A program made the position numbers and the translations under genes. The notes under the pieces were generated by a model, which was not told the DNA's origin, ran no database searches, and saw only the letters and a list, made by a program, of their open reading frames with translations. DNA of 64,000 nt from Fasciolopsis buskii (Eukaryota > Platyhelminthes > Trematoda > Plagiorchiida > Fasciolidae), in assembly GCA_008360955.1 (NCBI GenBank), contig LUCM01004350.1, positions 7,556 through 71,555 of the forward strand. The letters are read 5' to 3'. Shown here piece after piece: positions 23,946-36,500 of the stretch (its first letter is position 1; each line of letters begins with the position of its first letter).

Positions 23946-26919
23946 GGATTGTGCATAGAATCGTACACAGTGCTTGCAACGCCAGTAATGACAATTGATC
24001 TGCTTGTCTTTACCATGTATCTCTTCTCTACAGTTCCACTTGGAAGATCGAAACGCTGAGCACTTGGCAAGCATTGCGAATGCACGAAACGAACTGGTCC
24101 AAGTTAAAAGGATTTCTGAATAGTTTTGAAAAGGTAGTAAAAGGTGTGAGGTTTCTGATATCATTTCGGATAGATTCGGGAGATAGAATCCTCTCTGTTT
24201 CAGTCTTATTTGTCGATTCTCACTTCCTTCACCCTAGTTTAGCTGATTTCATCATTTTGCCTTATTTTTAGCAGAGATTGTGACCGCCTAAAAATGCCTC
24301 ACTATAATAATTCGATTAAATTCCAAAGAATTTTTTACGACACGAATCGGATCCTGAATTGACCATTGCAGTCTTCTGATATACACACCTCATAGATGTA
24401 CGTAGGCTGAAGGAACAAAGTGATTCTTCCAAAAAGTTGTAATATGGTATACCGGTTCTCAAGTGACATTGGGGTAGTTCACATCAATATATTGCCAGGG
24501 TGCTGGTTTGCTTAGACTGATCTTGGATAGCAGTATCGAACGAATTCCACTGCACCAATGCATTTCAAAACCCGAGTGATCGCACTACCAGTTTTCGAAT
24601 AGAACTACTTGCTAACTGGTGAAAGTCGAAGGTACAAGAAACAAACATTCAGTGTGAAAATGCTTTCTAGTCGTTGTTCCCATTCCAGCTTGCGTTTTGC
24701 GTTCGTGTGTGTATGTGTGTGTGTGTGTATGTTACTGAAAACGAAAAAAGGTATTCACATATTGCAAGTATAAGTAACAAGGCTTCATATGACAGACTAC
24801 GCAAAATCTGTTTTGTTAATAGTGCGATGATAGATCATTCGGGTGACAGTGAGATGACAAATAAACAATTCATTGAATTCTATCTCTTGGTTGAAATGAC
24901 GTTAATTGTAAGTGAAAATCGCACGCGACCCTCTGTGAGTCGGTTGGTTGATCAGTCAAAAAGCAAACAGTTGGTTTTCGGTTTCCGTGATTGAAATCAT
25001 CTATTTTCTTTCTTATTATGTGTGAATGGGATAGTTTTGTTTATAAAATCATGCTAACATTGCATTGGTTGACGGACATAGCAACGGACCACCGAGGATT
25101 GTGAAACTACGAAAATCATGTCTGACTCGATTTTTGAATGATGCCACTTGATGAGATCGACGATCTAGTCCAGTAAATGTTCGTCAGGAAGTGTGTAATA
25201 TACTTGCGTGCGATGGAAGCCGAAGCACACAAGGATGAAATATCGTGAATTTCTCCGCAACTTTAAATGATCCCCTAATATGCAATAAATGCATACTGCG
25301 TGCAAACGGCTGGGCAAAATTCGTCGCCCCTCCAAGCACTCGCGGATTTTTCCATTAATAGTTTATGCTTTATGCATTTTCAGTTGGAGAATCACAAATG
25401 TAGATCTAAACTGGATGATTTTTCAACCAGAACTTGTTAATGGTTTGGCTTGTCCCTTAATCAAAGTGCACAGAAAACAATGTTGAAAGTTACGAGAAGA
25501 TGGGCATATCAAAACATTGTATACAAAACTATCTCCGGGGTAGGAACGTGGAATGTGCCGTAGAGCAACTTGTGAAAAACCAATCAGTTTAGTGAATTAC
25601 CCTAGGATGGTATTACCCAACTATTTTGGTTGCGTTGCATTTCAGTAAACTCATCTTAGGGACTTTTTCTCCAATAGAACGCGACGTTTGTCCACAAAAG
25701 TTCCGTTGATTTGTTTTGCTACTAGGTAAGTTGAAATGAAAACTATTGAGCACAAAGTTTGACCAAACGAAGGCCGTTCCTGTGAGAGAACTCCCATGCT
25801 TACAAAACAGTTTAGTACCCAGATTATCACGGAGAACCCATTGACAGTATCGGAGTGTAGACAAGTTTCTGCGGGATGAATAGGCATTCATATATTTTAG
25901 ACGAAACTAAAGGCTGGATGAATGTACAAAATTTCAACGAAACCAAACGACCGGCTTGGCGGTTAGTGCTGCTAGTCACGTATGGATATATACATATAAT
26001 AAAAGTGATGCGCGTTTAGAAAATATCTCATGCAATGTGTTCAAACTGTGTAACGAAATTCGTCTTCAATTTGCTAGCATTCTGATCAGTTCCCGTTTGT
26101 TTGGCTTCATCTAGCTGGCCAAACTGCGTGACGACTACTCAAGACACTGTGAAAGCCGAGGGGACGTGAAAAGCCTATCTCGGTGAACAGAACCAAAGGC
26201 TGTAAGCACATTGGATATTGACTAGTAATAGTCACTACTCTGAGGAAGAATCAAGTACCTTGGTTGACATGGCACAAAAACGCCAGTCGATAAGCTGAGT
26301 GAACTGAGAATATCAACCAAGGAATGCAATATAAATGATTCCAGCTCGTTTAATATAAGAATGCTAGTGCCTATTCAAATTACTTTTCTCATTAAAGTTA
26401 AGAGGGACGGGCTGTAGCGATCGAGAGATGGAATATTTTGTATAATTACGAGGAACACAGAACTGATACATAATTTATGTGTGATTTTATACCCTACATG
26501 GAACTGTCCTCGATTTGGACGAATATGAATTACTCGCGACTTTTCACTAACTGATCACGAAGTAGTTTAGGTACGTGAATCATGATGCACAACTGTTTCA
26601 TCCCAAGACCTAGACGTTGTTACACTGCACAAGTGCAGGAACTTCATCCACTGGATACCGAATTGGGGGTCATGGAACCTTGCACCGTATTAGATTCTTT
26701 ACGTTAGTGAGATACGATATGCCAATATTTCGGCTAATAGTGGGATTGATTGTCACGTGAACATCGTGAGGGAATGGTGATGCAACTGGAATTGCGCCCG
26801 GGACTAATGGGGCTGTTTCGTTGGTTAGCGGTGGCTGCGGAACGCTGGATTGGGCCTGACAATTTGCGATCGATACACAGGCGTCGATGCAACCCGGTCT
26901 TGGGAGCACAGACCGCTAG
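23946..26919. other. No recognisable gene, 3 kb
   Basis: Short ORFs only. A GT-rich microsatellite lies at 24705-24730. Family B similarity may begin somewhat left of 26920 but is not clear there. Confidence 0.45.
24705..24730. repeat. (GT)n microsatellite, interrupted
   Basis: GT repeats with two GTAT interruptions. Confidence 0.9.
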
Positions 26920-27338
26920 AGCAGACTGAGACCACGCTATCCCATTGGCTACCAAAGCCAGGTGACAGTAACGTGATCAGAAAGCATGAATGTGAATATT
27001 CAAACTGAGAAGGCCATATCGTGAGTTGGGCCAACCAATCAAGATGAGCGGTTCGCACTGGACAAAAAATGACATGAACTAAATCGGGTGAAATGGACTG
27101 AACGAGACAGACCAATCGAAGCGTGACCCAGACGGCCGATTAAATGATGACATTTGTACAGGTGCAAGTATGCCGGCAAATCCACCTAGAGATGTGGTGA
27201 TTTTGCTTACTAAAACGAGATTTGTGGCGGATGATTTTGGTTGATTTTAGATGAACTGCTGGGGACGGAAGATACCATTTTGGCGCTAGGATTGGCTGAC
27301 CAAAGGGCAGAAATACGGAAAAGCGATTAGACGTTACA
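26920..27338 (+). repeat. Dispersed repeat, family B copy 2
   Basis: Colinear with 23570-23945 (see that entry for landmarks), with a small insertion relative to it around 27120-27260. The minus-strand ORF at 26825-27115 lies within it and is taken as repeat sequence. Confidence 0.6.
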
Positions 27339-27853
27339 CAACAGGCATCGTTGGTCCTTTTCTGCTCACTTTCATGTAAAAATCAAATAGAAATTCCCGA
27401 GAGAAATTCGAACCGACTAGTCCATCGGGAAATCGAACATTTTTTTCACCTTTCATAAAGCAGTCAAACTGAACAAAATAGGAAGCGAGAAATTCGCTGT
27501 ATGTTGAGTTAGCTAAGTTGATTCAGAAACTGCTGCGGATTTCCCAAAGATAAATTACACACTCCAAGGAGCACGACACCAAGGTACAAAAAGAAGAAAA
27601 GGAAATTCATGTAAATGAAATTTGGTAAGTTTCGATGCAAGGACAAAGTTCCTTCGAGAGGTTTCCTAGTTGTCGGTACCAATCGGTATTTTTCTATCCC
27701 AACATCCGTATAGCTGTGCACCTCACAACTCCTCACGAAGTTTTTTGTTTTTTTTCAGATTGGCATTTAAATTGCAGACGTTTAATCACTGGACCAGCTA
27801 ACATCCTCGGTGCCTGGACAATAATTTCTCAACGGTTATATATTTTTTACAAG
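27339..27853. other. No recognisable gene
   Basis: Two short, opposed ORFs at 27509-27871; no named feature. Confidence 0.5.
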
Positions 27854-28197
27854 TTACTAGTAGGAGATTGAATGTTTTGATGAAATAATTCACCATGTGA
27901 TATCATCGCTCAACTCACCATAAAGAAACCATGGAGGCACTGTACAGCTGTTTCATCCCGCTTGTTAGGAATGATGAGCAGTGCATATCTACCGCGCCCG
28001 AACCGGAACGCGAACCCGAACAAGGACGAACGATTGTGAGTCGAACGCCTTAGCCATTACGCTACCGGGCAGGCTCTGAACGGTTTGTTGAATTCCACCA
28101 AGGATGAACCAGCTGTACAGTGCCTCCATGGTTTCTTTATGGTGAGTTGAGCGATGATATCACATGGTGAATTATTTCATCAAAACATTCAATCTCC
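27854..28197. mobile_element. Palindromic SINE dimer, copy 2 (complete)
   Basis: Complete version of the element at 6426-6766: arms 27863-27958 and 28102-28197 (96 bp, one mismatch), with a 143-bp loop carrying the tRNA-like head on the minus strand. The 341 bp shared with copy 1 show no substitution. The left boundary TTACTAGTA and right boundary AACTACTAA are themselves near-complementary, so the true ends may lie a few bases further out; no convincing target-site duplication could be fixed. A transcript through it would fold into a hairpin of about 96 bp. Confidence 0.9.
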
Positions 28198-29844
28198 AAC
28201 TACTAAAAAATGTATTTATTGCTGTGTTCGAATAAATAACTTCATATATTGTGTGAACTAATTCTGAACCTACCAAGTGATGAATACGTACGACTGCCTC
28301 CGAATCCTGTGTTCCTATATTTTACTTGATTCTTATGCAACCATGAGAATTTTAATAATGGCATATTACTGTTATGGCTAGCCCATGCCTTGACGAACAT
28401 TCACTCAGTGGCTAAATAACAAACAAGGAACGAATAGTTTCGTTTCACCTATCAACCCGGTTGTGCATTCTTGAACCTTATTGTTCGTATTTTCCCTGGA
28501 AGCTCTTTAAGCACAGAATGTACAATCGAAATTAAAACTTGTCACTCTTATTACTAAATATGATATCACCGGATCCTTTGGAACGATTTGCCGAGTCGGT
28601 CTTTGTGAAGAATCAGCGTCAGCTGGTCAGAGAGATACCAGTTACATTATCAAAATCTACTATTGACGGACGAATAGGGCGTTGTCGGCAAGCTTGGGCA
28701 CTACAACAACGCGACAAATGACCACAAACGGTCACTTTCAGTTTCTATCTTGCAATAAACTATTGGGAACCGTGAGAGCAATAGAAACAAATGACCGCGT
28801 TGATATAGCCCAAGGGGAAACCGAAAGCACAGCTACAAAGAGAATCGACTAAACTTTCGGGCCTTCTGGGTGGACTAATGTCTGACATGTTTTCATACTC
28901 TTGATCATTTCGGTCAGAAGCGCCTTCAGTTGGCCAGGGAAGGTAACCTCCAGTCAGGGACTGCAGATCAACACTGTAATCAAGCCGTAAAGGGCCCCTT
29001 CATTATTGCTTTGCGTTCGAATTATGCATGCGAACGTCTACTAAAACACAAACAAGCAAAGGGCCAAGTAACAGGGACAAAACAACAATCCAAAATGCAT
29101 AAGAAAAACCAGAGTGCAGTCATATATGGTCTAGAGACCGATTGCACTGAATCAGTTGCCAATCTACCGCTTCTCTCGATCAAAATTGAGGCCGTCACTT
29201 TTATCGTCAACACTCCTATTCGCTTGTTCCATGATTATGGTGGCTATCCACGGTCTAGGTGTCATCGCACGAAGTGGGTAATTCCCAGAAAGTTCGTCCC
29301 TCAGGTCGGCGGCCGAGTATACCGAGCTTCTAGGCCGTTTTTGAGTGCTGTAGCCCCTCGGCTGTCTTGCATGAGCCGTCGGTCAAAATAGTGTGAATAG
29401 TATGCTGTGACATGCTGTAGTGGGCATCAAGAGTTCAATAAACTTTGCATTTTCAGGTGTTATTCACGAACGCCGGTAGGATGTCCAAAGATGGGTCAGT
29501 AAAATTCCCATGGTCGGGAGTTTTCTATCACTCTCGAGAATGAAAACTTCTTATACATTCAAATAAAACTGTCCACCTTCGACGATTCCTGTTCTGAAGT
29601 TTTCTTAGTTCACGACTTTCTGCTGTAGCATGGGCCTGTTAAGTTGTACGTCATCTGAAAAATCGATCATACTATGTAGGTGAGATAAATGCAATGAGCG
29701 TTGACCAACCCGGGATTTTGAGCATCTCTCCGCAAACAACGGGCCTATTGCAACAAAGTCCCGCAGACAGTCTTCGAAGAGCTAACGTTGTATAGGCGCT
29801 GAAATTTGTGAACTACTGAAAATCGTTGTCAGAGGATCCTTAGA
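28198..29844. other. Unassigned; holds a 153-codon plus ORF (28930-29391)
   Basis: The ORF at 28930-29391 begins at a non-ATG codon and encodes a basic peptide with no recognisable motif. It lies 0.45 kb upstream of a gypsy RT fragment on the same strand and could be a degenerate upstream part of that element, but no zinc knuckle or protease motif is visible. A 60-codon ORF at 28539-28721 is likewise unassigned. Confidence 0.35.
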
Positions 29845-30180
29845 TTTACCCTGGAAGGCCCGGTTTCTCGTCACCAAGAATGAAACCAAGAAGAACTGAG
29901 TGGTCATTAGTTAGATCCAAATAGTTGAACCATTCACGCATTTGGACGCGTATCCACTTCCTGAACCGATGGTATAATCTAAGCCACAATTGAGTACAAC
30001 GTTTTCAACATGCTAGACTTAAAAAGACATATTCATGTTCCACCAGAGGAGAGGAGAGAATATACACTACATTCGAAGAGGGAGGAAGGATTCATCAATA
30101 AACGCGCACCTCCTTCGCAGTTATTGGTGGCATCCCATGTTTTCAGTGCACCATAGGCAGTATCGTCGCAACTGAATAAC
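29845..30180 (+). pseudogene. Ty3/gypsy reverse transcriptase fragment (motifs 1 to about 4)
   Basis: The plus strand encodes, across frames, RGSLDLPWKARFLVTKNETKKN, then a block ending THLDAYPLPEPMV, then FSTLDLKRHIHVPPEERREYT, then TFEEGGRIHQ and GGIPCFQCTI. This is the RT order of Ty3/gypsy retrotransposons: SPW-A-VLV-KNE--KKRMVVDYS, then LDAYPLP-I, FSTLDLKSAYHQ, YTAFEA-G-LYQ, and PFGVTN--ACFQR. At least three stops and two frame changes occur. The RT ends before the catalytic YLDD and runs directly into a family C repeat at about 30190. Confidence 0.8.
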
Positions 30181-30189
30181 TCGAAAGAG

Positions 30190-30545
30190 GCCGCGAATGT
30201 GCGGTGAGTCTAAGTGCAAATCACGTGACGAACTCCGGTACAGCTTCGCCGTAGCCTGCCTACACGACCAGCTATTCACAATCGTGACGATACACAAAAG
30301 AGTATTTAACACACGCCCCAAATATCATTGTCCTGAAGATATCCCACGAATCAGGATTCCTCGCATTTTGCATGCAAACAGGTGAACTAAAAATAAACTC
30401 CAATTGACGTGTTCCTCAGATGTCGTGTTTTTCTCCTTGTCTTCTTCAGCTATGTTCAAATCGACGTCATTCCAGTGTTTGCTTACAGTCCACATATCTG
30501 TTGCTTGTTTTCCTTACTGCTATTTTAAGAGGTAATACTACAGTA
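30190..30545 (+). repeat. LTR-like repeat, family C copy 2, next to gypsy RT
   Basis: Landmarks in order: GCGGTGAGTCTAAGTGC, TCACGTGACGAACTCCGGTA, CAAAAGAGTATTT, AATAAA at 30392-30397, GACGTGTTCCTCAG, GACGTCATTCC, and a right end at TAATACTACA. Spacing from the CACGTGA site to AATAAA is about 170 bp, as in the copies at 36.8 and 54.2 kb. Its position directly after a gypsy RT fragment of the same orientation is the best local hint that family C is the LTR of a gypsy element. It is diverged from all other copies. Confidence 0.65.
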
Positions 30546-31954
30546 CCACGGCAAGAAAATTAGCTAATTGAAAACAGTTCAAAACTCATAGTGAACAACA
30601 TGACAGTCACTGCTACGTGTGCCATCTGCCGGATCGGTCTCGAGGTACCTGTGGCTTTTGTCACACCCTATCTGGATTGTTTTCGCTGCCTGAGAGATAG
30701 GAAACCACTCTGTAATGCTAAAGCTGAACAACGTGTTGTGGGATTGATCATTGGATTCCTCAATTCTCCAATCAATATTAAGTCTCCCCTTCACGACATG
30801 ACACTTCCCTCGCCTGTTCATACCATAAGTTCATTCTGGTGTTTAAAAAGAGAACTCTGCAAAGAAACCGTTATCCTCATTTTACTTGGCATATCATTTG
30901 TAGATGAGACAGATACCTCCTAAGTACCGATTGCCTCCTCCCCATTCACTCCAAACGAGAAGCCAGTTGCCTTCCTATCAGGAAAACTCTGACCCTCTGA
31001 AAGACGTCATTCCATAGTGGAAAGGCAAGTATGTGATACTGGCTGACTCCTCTAAAACGCTGGCGTCATTAGTTACTTGGGACCAGTTAAAATTGTCACC
31101 TACCGGAGGCTAGTCGCCTCCATCCGCAGTCAGAAACATGCCAATAAAAAATCAAGAACAATATGATTTTTTATTACCTTTTGGAACTGCCGCGTTTTAG
31201 TCACGACCAGGAAATCGAAGCATTTCAGCGGCCACTATTGCAGATCCATAGCGCCGTAGTAGTTCGTCGTCCGAGACCCAAATAGATACATTATTCTTTA
31301 CTTTCTCTGGGAATCGCGTATTTGGTGAACTTTGTCAAGTACCACTGCACCAACCTGGGTATCATCCGCGGATCCGGTCCCCGCCGACGGGGAATTCTCA
31401 AAGTCAGAAGTATGATTCACTCGAGGATGAAATAGACCTCGTTGAATATAGTATACGTAATGCTCACGTACGCTTCCCAAATGTCCCGACGAGAGTTGGT
31501 TTGAGTCAGACTGCCAGCCCTAACCGGAACTGAACAATTTGATGACTCTTTTGCGCATAGCCAGACGGACTGATGCATAGAGAATAAAATCTTACGCGAA
31601 ATAATTTACACCTATCCCTGATCTGTGGGCTGACATTTTACAATCCCTACAATCAGCGAACAATGATAGAAACAGTTGATAACATTAGTCAACGCATCTT
31701 GCAATAACACCGAACTCTACCCTGTTTTTACCTGAGACGTGATGTGTGATTCATGTTTACTTCCCTGTTTTCGTCCATAATTGCTAACAGTGCAAATTAC
31801 TTAACAAATTAGATACACTAACATGTTCAATAGTGGTGAGGGAGATATCAAGCATCTTTTGGCTACTGCTTAACCGTATTTTTAATGTTGGTCTCCTAAT
31901 TGTCTCCCGTGTTTCTTTCAGATTGTATCTGAATTACCAAAACAGCCTCAATGC
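30546..31954. other. No recognisable gene
   Basis: A 110-codon plus ORF (30591-30923) overlaps an 80-codon minus ORF; it contains CAICRIGLEVP but no complete zinc-binding motif. Nothing else is recognised. Confidence 0.4.
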
Positions 31955-32275
31955 AAGCTTTTTGTCTTCTGAACTATCTCTGACTTGAACGCATGGAAGC
32001 TACACACGCATTTGTCCAGCAGTACGCAGGGTTTTTCACGACACTGGACGACGAGTACGGCCTTTTTTGACTGGCTGGTATGTTGAATCGAATTGGCTTC
32101 GGGAGGAGCGTGTAAACCAGCAAATAGGCGGAAGTTACAGAAAGTCATACAGCAGGTGGAGAGACAGAAGGACGAAATCATTTCAAAGGGCATCATTCAG
32201 GAAAGCACCAACCTCTACTCCTCGTCCGTTTTTATTCACTTAAAAGTCCGATGGGAGGTGTTTATTCTGTGCTGA
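31955..32275 (+). pseudogene. Ty3/gypsy fragment: region before and at RT motif 1
   Basis: The plus strand encodes FVQQYAGFFTTLDDEYG, then (shifted) KPANRRKLQKVIQQVERQKD and EIISKGIIQESTNLYSSSVF, then FIHLKVRWEV. This fits the linker from protease to RT in gypsy elements (YAD-F----DD-G, then P-RR-P------V--QV-EMLKKGIIE-S-SPWSSPVVLVKKKDG-WRF). It starts upstream of, and overlaps in motif, the fragment at 29845; since it lies downstream of it, the two are separate insertions or a rearranged copy. Confidence 0.7.
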
Positions 32276-33320
32276 CTTCAAGCAGATACTAAGCTCAAGG
32301 TTGCCTTCTCAAAACGGAACGAAATGAATTGTAGTCTTGATGTTATTCATTTATTTGAACCTAAACAAACGACATTTGAACCTGGTCAGAACATGTCGCA
32401 ATGTTGCTTCACGAAATAATTACTGAAATCCATCAATTTAACTGATTCCTGTCGGCACAACAGCTCTGTGGTAAACTGTGGTTAACACACACACTAGATT
32501 AGGATTTTGACTTTGGACATGGAAATCTATCATCCAAATTGAAATGGCCAATGTTCTCACCATGCCCTACTTTCCAACTCACTCTATCATTGCGCACGTA
32601 ATATGGAGATGTAATGCCACTGAACACACAAGCGCACACCAATTCACAAACAACTTTGCTATGGCTAAGGTAACCATTTGCCCCAAACGTTACACCAGCC
32701 ACACCCGATACACGTTGGGTTGCATGCAACCATGCGCACGAACTCTCGTTTGTCTGTCTCTCCATTTCTGAAGCGTCAACACACTTGTGCGATCTTCCGT
32801 ATTGATTGGTTAATTGACCAAACCAATCGGATTTTAGTGCGTAATCAAATCGCTACGTATATTGATCGTGCGCCTATCTGATTACATTTCTGTGCCCACG
32901 GTTGTTTCCGTCAAATTCGTTAGGCTCGACACTGAATGGATTGTCTAAAGTGCATGCACTGAACGAAAGTTATACCAGAATGTGCCGATAACAAGCGAGA
33001 TATCGAATCGTGGTAGCTACCGGACCATGCACGGCTAAATTCCAGAGAGCATGACAACCATCGCTATGACTCGATGCGTGCGTTACATCGCAGTAGGATC
33101 TCGGGATTTATAATCCAATTACAGACCCATCTCTACTCTGGCAGTTCTACTGGAAACTGGATGGTGCTAATTTCTTGCCAGTGGCGATAAATGGAAATTC
33201 CGTTGACAACCTCACTCGGATAGTTCAGATTATTTTCAGTCCGAATAGTAAATTGCTTGACTGAAATTTACTCGAGGAAGATGCTCATTGTGATCCGCTT
33301 CTACTGCTTAAAAACCAAAT
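32276..33320. other. No recognisable gene
   Basis: Short opposed ORFs at 32499-32881; no named feature. Confidence 0.5.
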
Positions 33321-33595
33321 ATTCAGACCCATCAGTGACGAAAAATGAATGATTCCGTTGGCAATGAAAAAGAGGATTTCGCGGAAGTGTATCGTTAGAA
33401 AAACGAATTCGTGGAAAAAGTGTTCCTCACTGGCTTGTTCAAGATATCGCTGTCACATCATCTGACTTGTTTGTCCAACCTGATGTGTGAACATGGCTGG
33501 ATGATGGTGTACGAGCTGTTTCGGAAACTCGTAGGTACGTCGTGATCACGGTTTCTGTCAGCCATCGAGGAAGGAGAGGTGTATTGCGTATTTCC
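33321..33595 (+). repeat. Arm 2 of the 275-bp inverted duplication (partner 1-275)
   Basis: Perfect reverse complement of 1-275. The right edge is set only by the start of the window on the partner side, so the true length may be greater. The left edge at 33320/33321 is sharp. See the exon-like frame at 33399-33534. Confidence 0.95.
33399..33534 (+). CDS. Exon-like open frame, 45 codons, in the duplicated segment
   Basis: Between TTAG (33395-33398) and a TAG|GTACGT donor-like site (33535) lies a 136-nt frame without stops, phase 0 to 1. Notable residues: FLTGLFKISLSHHLTCL then CEHGWMMVYELFRKLV, an amphipathic, hydrophobic-rich helix-like peptide. I do not recognise the family. Other frames in this segment contain stops. 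With an identical inverted copy at the left end of the window, this may be a duplicated exon, or part of an unknown repeat. Confidence 0.3.
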
Positions 33596-36500
33596 TTAGG
33601 CAAACGTACGAATCAGTGCTACCGTTAGGCACATTTTGAACAACCATTGTGCAATAAACTTGGTGCAGGTATTTTATTCCATTATGGTTGTTAGCACTCG
33701 TAGGCAGATATCATAGCGACCGAGGATGCGAATAAGTAAGCGTGAGGTATGTTGCAAACAAGCGTATTTACGAGGGCAATGCTGATCAATCCAGCTTGCT
33801 CGCATGCATTGATAGGCAAAGGCAACTCATCCTGTTCTGCCGTTTCATCATCCAGCGCAATCGCATTTTGCTAAAACTCTTTTTTCGATTTGTTTGTTCC
33901 TTTCTAACAATTCAAATAAACGGAGGTAACCAAGACAACTGACAGATTTTAACAATGTTTTTGTAGAAAGTTTCATATGGTATCTTGCCCATGTACTTAG
34001 CCACATCGACTTCACTGGGGTTACACAGTAAGATAATTACGGAGAACAGTCTTTGTTCATTTCCAACATTGAGAGAGCGAACGAATTTTGTTTTGGAATA
34101 ATCTACTCTTCTAACAGCCGCTGACGTGCATGGGTTGCAGAATGTTGTCCCTCTTAATCTCCGTTAGGATTATACGGCAATGTAGGATAGAAATAGATGA
34201 CGCACAACACTACATGCATTCGCTTCCTGATCGTCTCGACTTCATTTGTCCACATATATACAACGTTTGTTTACTCCAAGCAGCCTACTCGAGGTGGTAT
34301 GCGTCCGTTGGAGTGCGCGCGTACGACGACTGGACTGTCTCAACTGAGCAGTAGATCTCCGTATCGATTGCAAACCGTAAATGGTCGCGGATACAGCGGA
34401 CTAGGCATCAAACAATTCTGAAATGAAGCATTTCAGTCTTTCCAATCTCAAACGGGGACCAGGAAAGAATGTAGTCATGATTCAGGGCAGAGCTGCATGA
34501 TACTGGGCGCGTCCTTCAGTTACAGAGAAGGGAACGGCCACTTTTCAGGTGATCAGGCCTGAGTAAGATAGCCTCGATCCAACTAAGTAAGCGGCCGCGC
34601 ACAAAGAGCCTCCGTGTCGAGGGTGTGGTGAGTTTTCGCTTGCTAGCGTTCTACCTAAAATATACCACATGAGCGCGCTGGTGCAACTGTGACGTGGCGA
34701 GTGTGGTCCGCCAGCCACATAAGGCCGTCGTCCATGTCGTATTCCACTGACCCGTCAAGGCTTTTCACAAGACGCGTATGAACTGAACAACTGGCCACGG
34801 TGTTTCTGAAGTGATTTTACTGCCTTACAAAAAGCGCTTGGCTGCGCAAAGGCTGGAGGTAAATCACCGAATATAAGAGGCCTACTATGATTATTGACGT
34901 GAGGTTCTCTTTGGAAACGTGGTGGACGAAACGTTTTCATGGATACCTTATTTTCTTTAATGTTTAAAGCACCAAAGCATGTTAGCAGACCACAGTCTGC
35001 GTGCTAATGACTAGCGCGTTAAAACGATGACCATATCCTCGTTTTCAAATGGGCGTGACTAAGATCCAATAATTTCAGAGCGAATTTCCATTTAACATGA
35101 AATGGTAGGAGTGCGTTTGGTACTAAACTGACCACTTCATGGGAAGGTTCCAAGGGTCAACTGTACAGTTAGTGAGATTGAGTCAAGTGTTTGTTTCCTC
35201 CAATGGGTGTTTGTGGACAGCTGTAAAATTAATGCTCACGGCTTTTAAACTAGAAAAATCCTATCAGAAATATTGACCACTTGAATTATGAAATATGAAT
35301 CGTCCTGTGCGCTATTCATTCGAGCTACGTAGAAAAATAACACTTGGAGCGTCGCTCCTGGATTTCGAACAAATAAAATACCAATAAAGAGGGACTTGAC
35401 AATCAGTCTTCGGAAGTAAGCTGGGATTTTGTGTTGATCGACAACGGTTATAGACATCCTTCGTGAGTGCAAAGTAGGGCAAATAAAAGAACCACTGTTA
35501 TGGTAACCAGAGTGCTCACATACAGTTTTTATCAGGCAACAAAGGTCTGACACCATCTGTCAACATGTTGATTGACTACCATCACTCAACGCATGTACAA
35601 CAGTTTACACAAAGTGAGTTTTGTTTATAGTAAGCAAAAGTGAAGTAACCATTCTTGGTGAGGAGGAGTGGTCAAAATGAGTCTCAATAAATCCTATCAC
35701 TTGGTGAGGCAGGAGAGCTATTACCAACTGATCGATTCCAACTGATCAATTCAGATGGCCGTGAACGGTTGGCCCAGTTTGGAATTTTCGTCATCTGATT
35801 TTCGATATGCTACGGGCAGACAAATCCATGGGGCAAGAATCCCAACAGTTGCCACCCTGCACGATCGATAGTCCCCCGCTATGAAAACGCGTTGGTGAAC
35901 AATCTGTTTTACCTCTTGGAGCCACTGTATTACAATCCCAGGACGATTATCTAGTCTGCTGGTAGTGTTGACCAAAATCCCATAACAAACTTCAGGGGTT
36001 CATCGGTAAAATAAATTTATTTTAAAGAACGCGGCTCGCGTACTACACCAACACAGAACTTCATCACTCATTTTGAAGGGAGACAAGTAAAATCCGTAAA
36101 GTACTGGATATGATTAGAAGATTGCCACAAACATTCACTAAATTATCAAAAATACCCTAATTCTTGACCACGTGTGTTTTCACTAAGTCTAGCAGTTGTT
36201 TCGAATTGCAAGTGATACGAGTTTGACATAGGTTCGATTTGAATCAGTTTGACCTGAAAATAGTATCACGGTCAGCCTAGTAGGATGTTTCACCATCATC
36301 AAAACAAATTTGCCCGGATCACGTATCTCGAGGAATTAGAAACTGAATAAAAAGTATATTGAACATCTCACTGACCCACTGCTTCCCACACGATGAAATA
36401 GTTACTTGTCGCAATCAAGAATCGCTGGGATGATAAATTTGCTAAAGATCAACTGCGCGGGGAACGCACGATAAATAAACGTCGATTTCCGGGTTCAGTA

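Noticed and set aside
27854..28197. DNA transposon MITE, because of long terminal inverted repeats
   Set aside because: The arms are tails of a pol III SINE present elsewhere in single orientation, and no clear TA or other target-site duplication flanks the element.
28930..29391. 153-codon plus ORF as a gypsy gag
   Set aside because: No zinc knuckle, protease or nucleocapsid motif is visible; kept only as an unassigned ORF.
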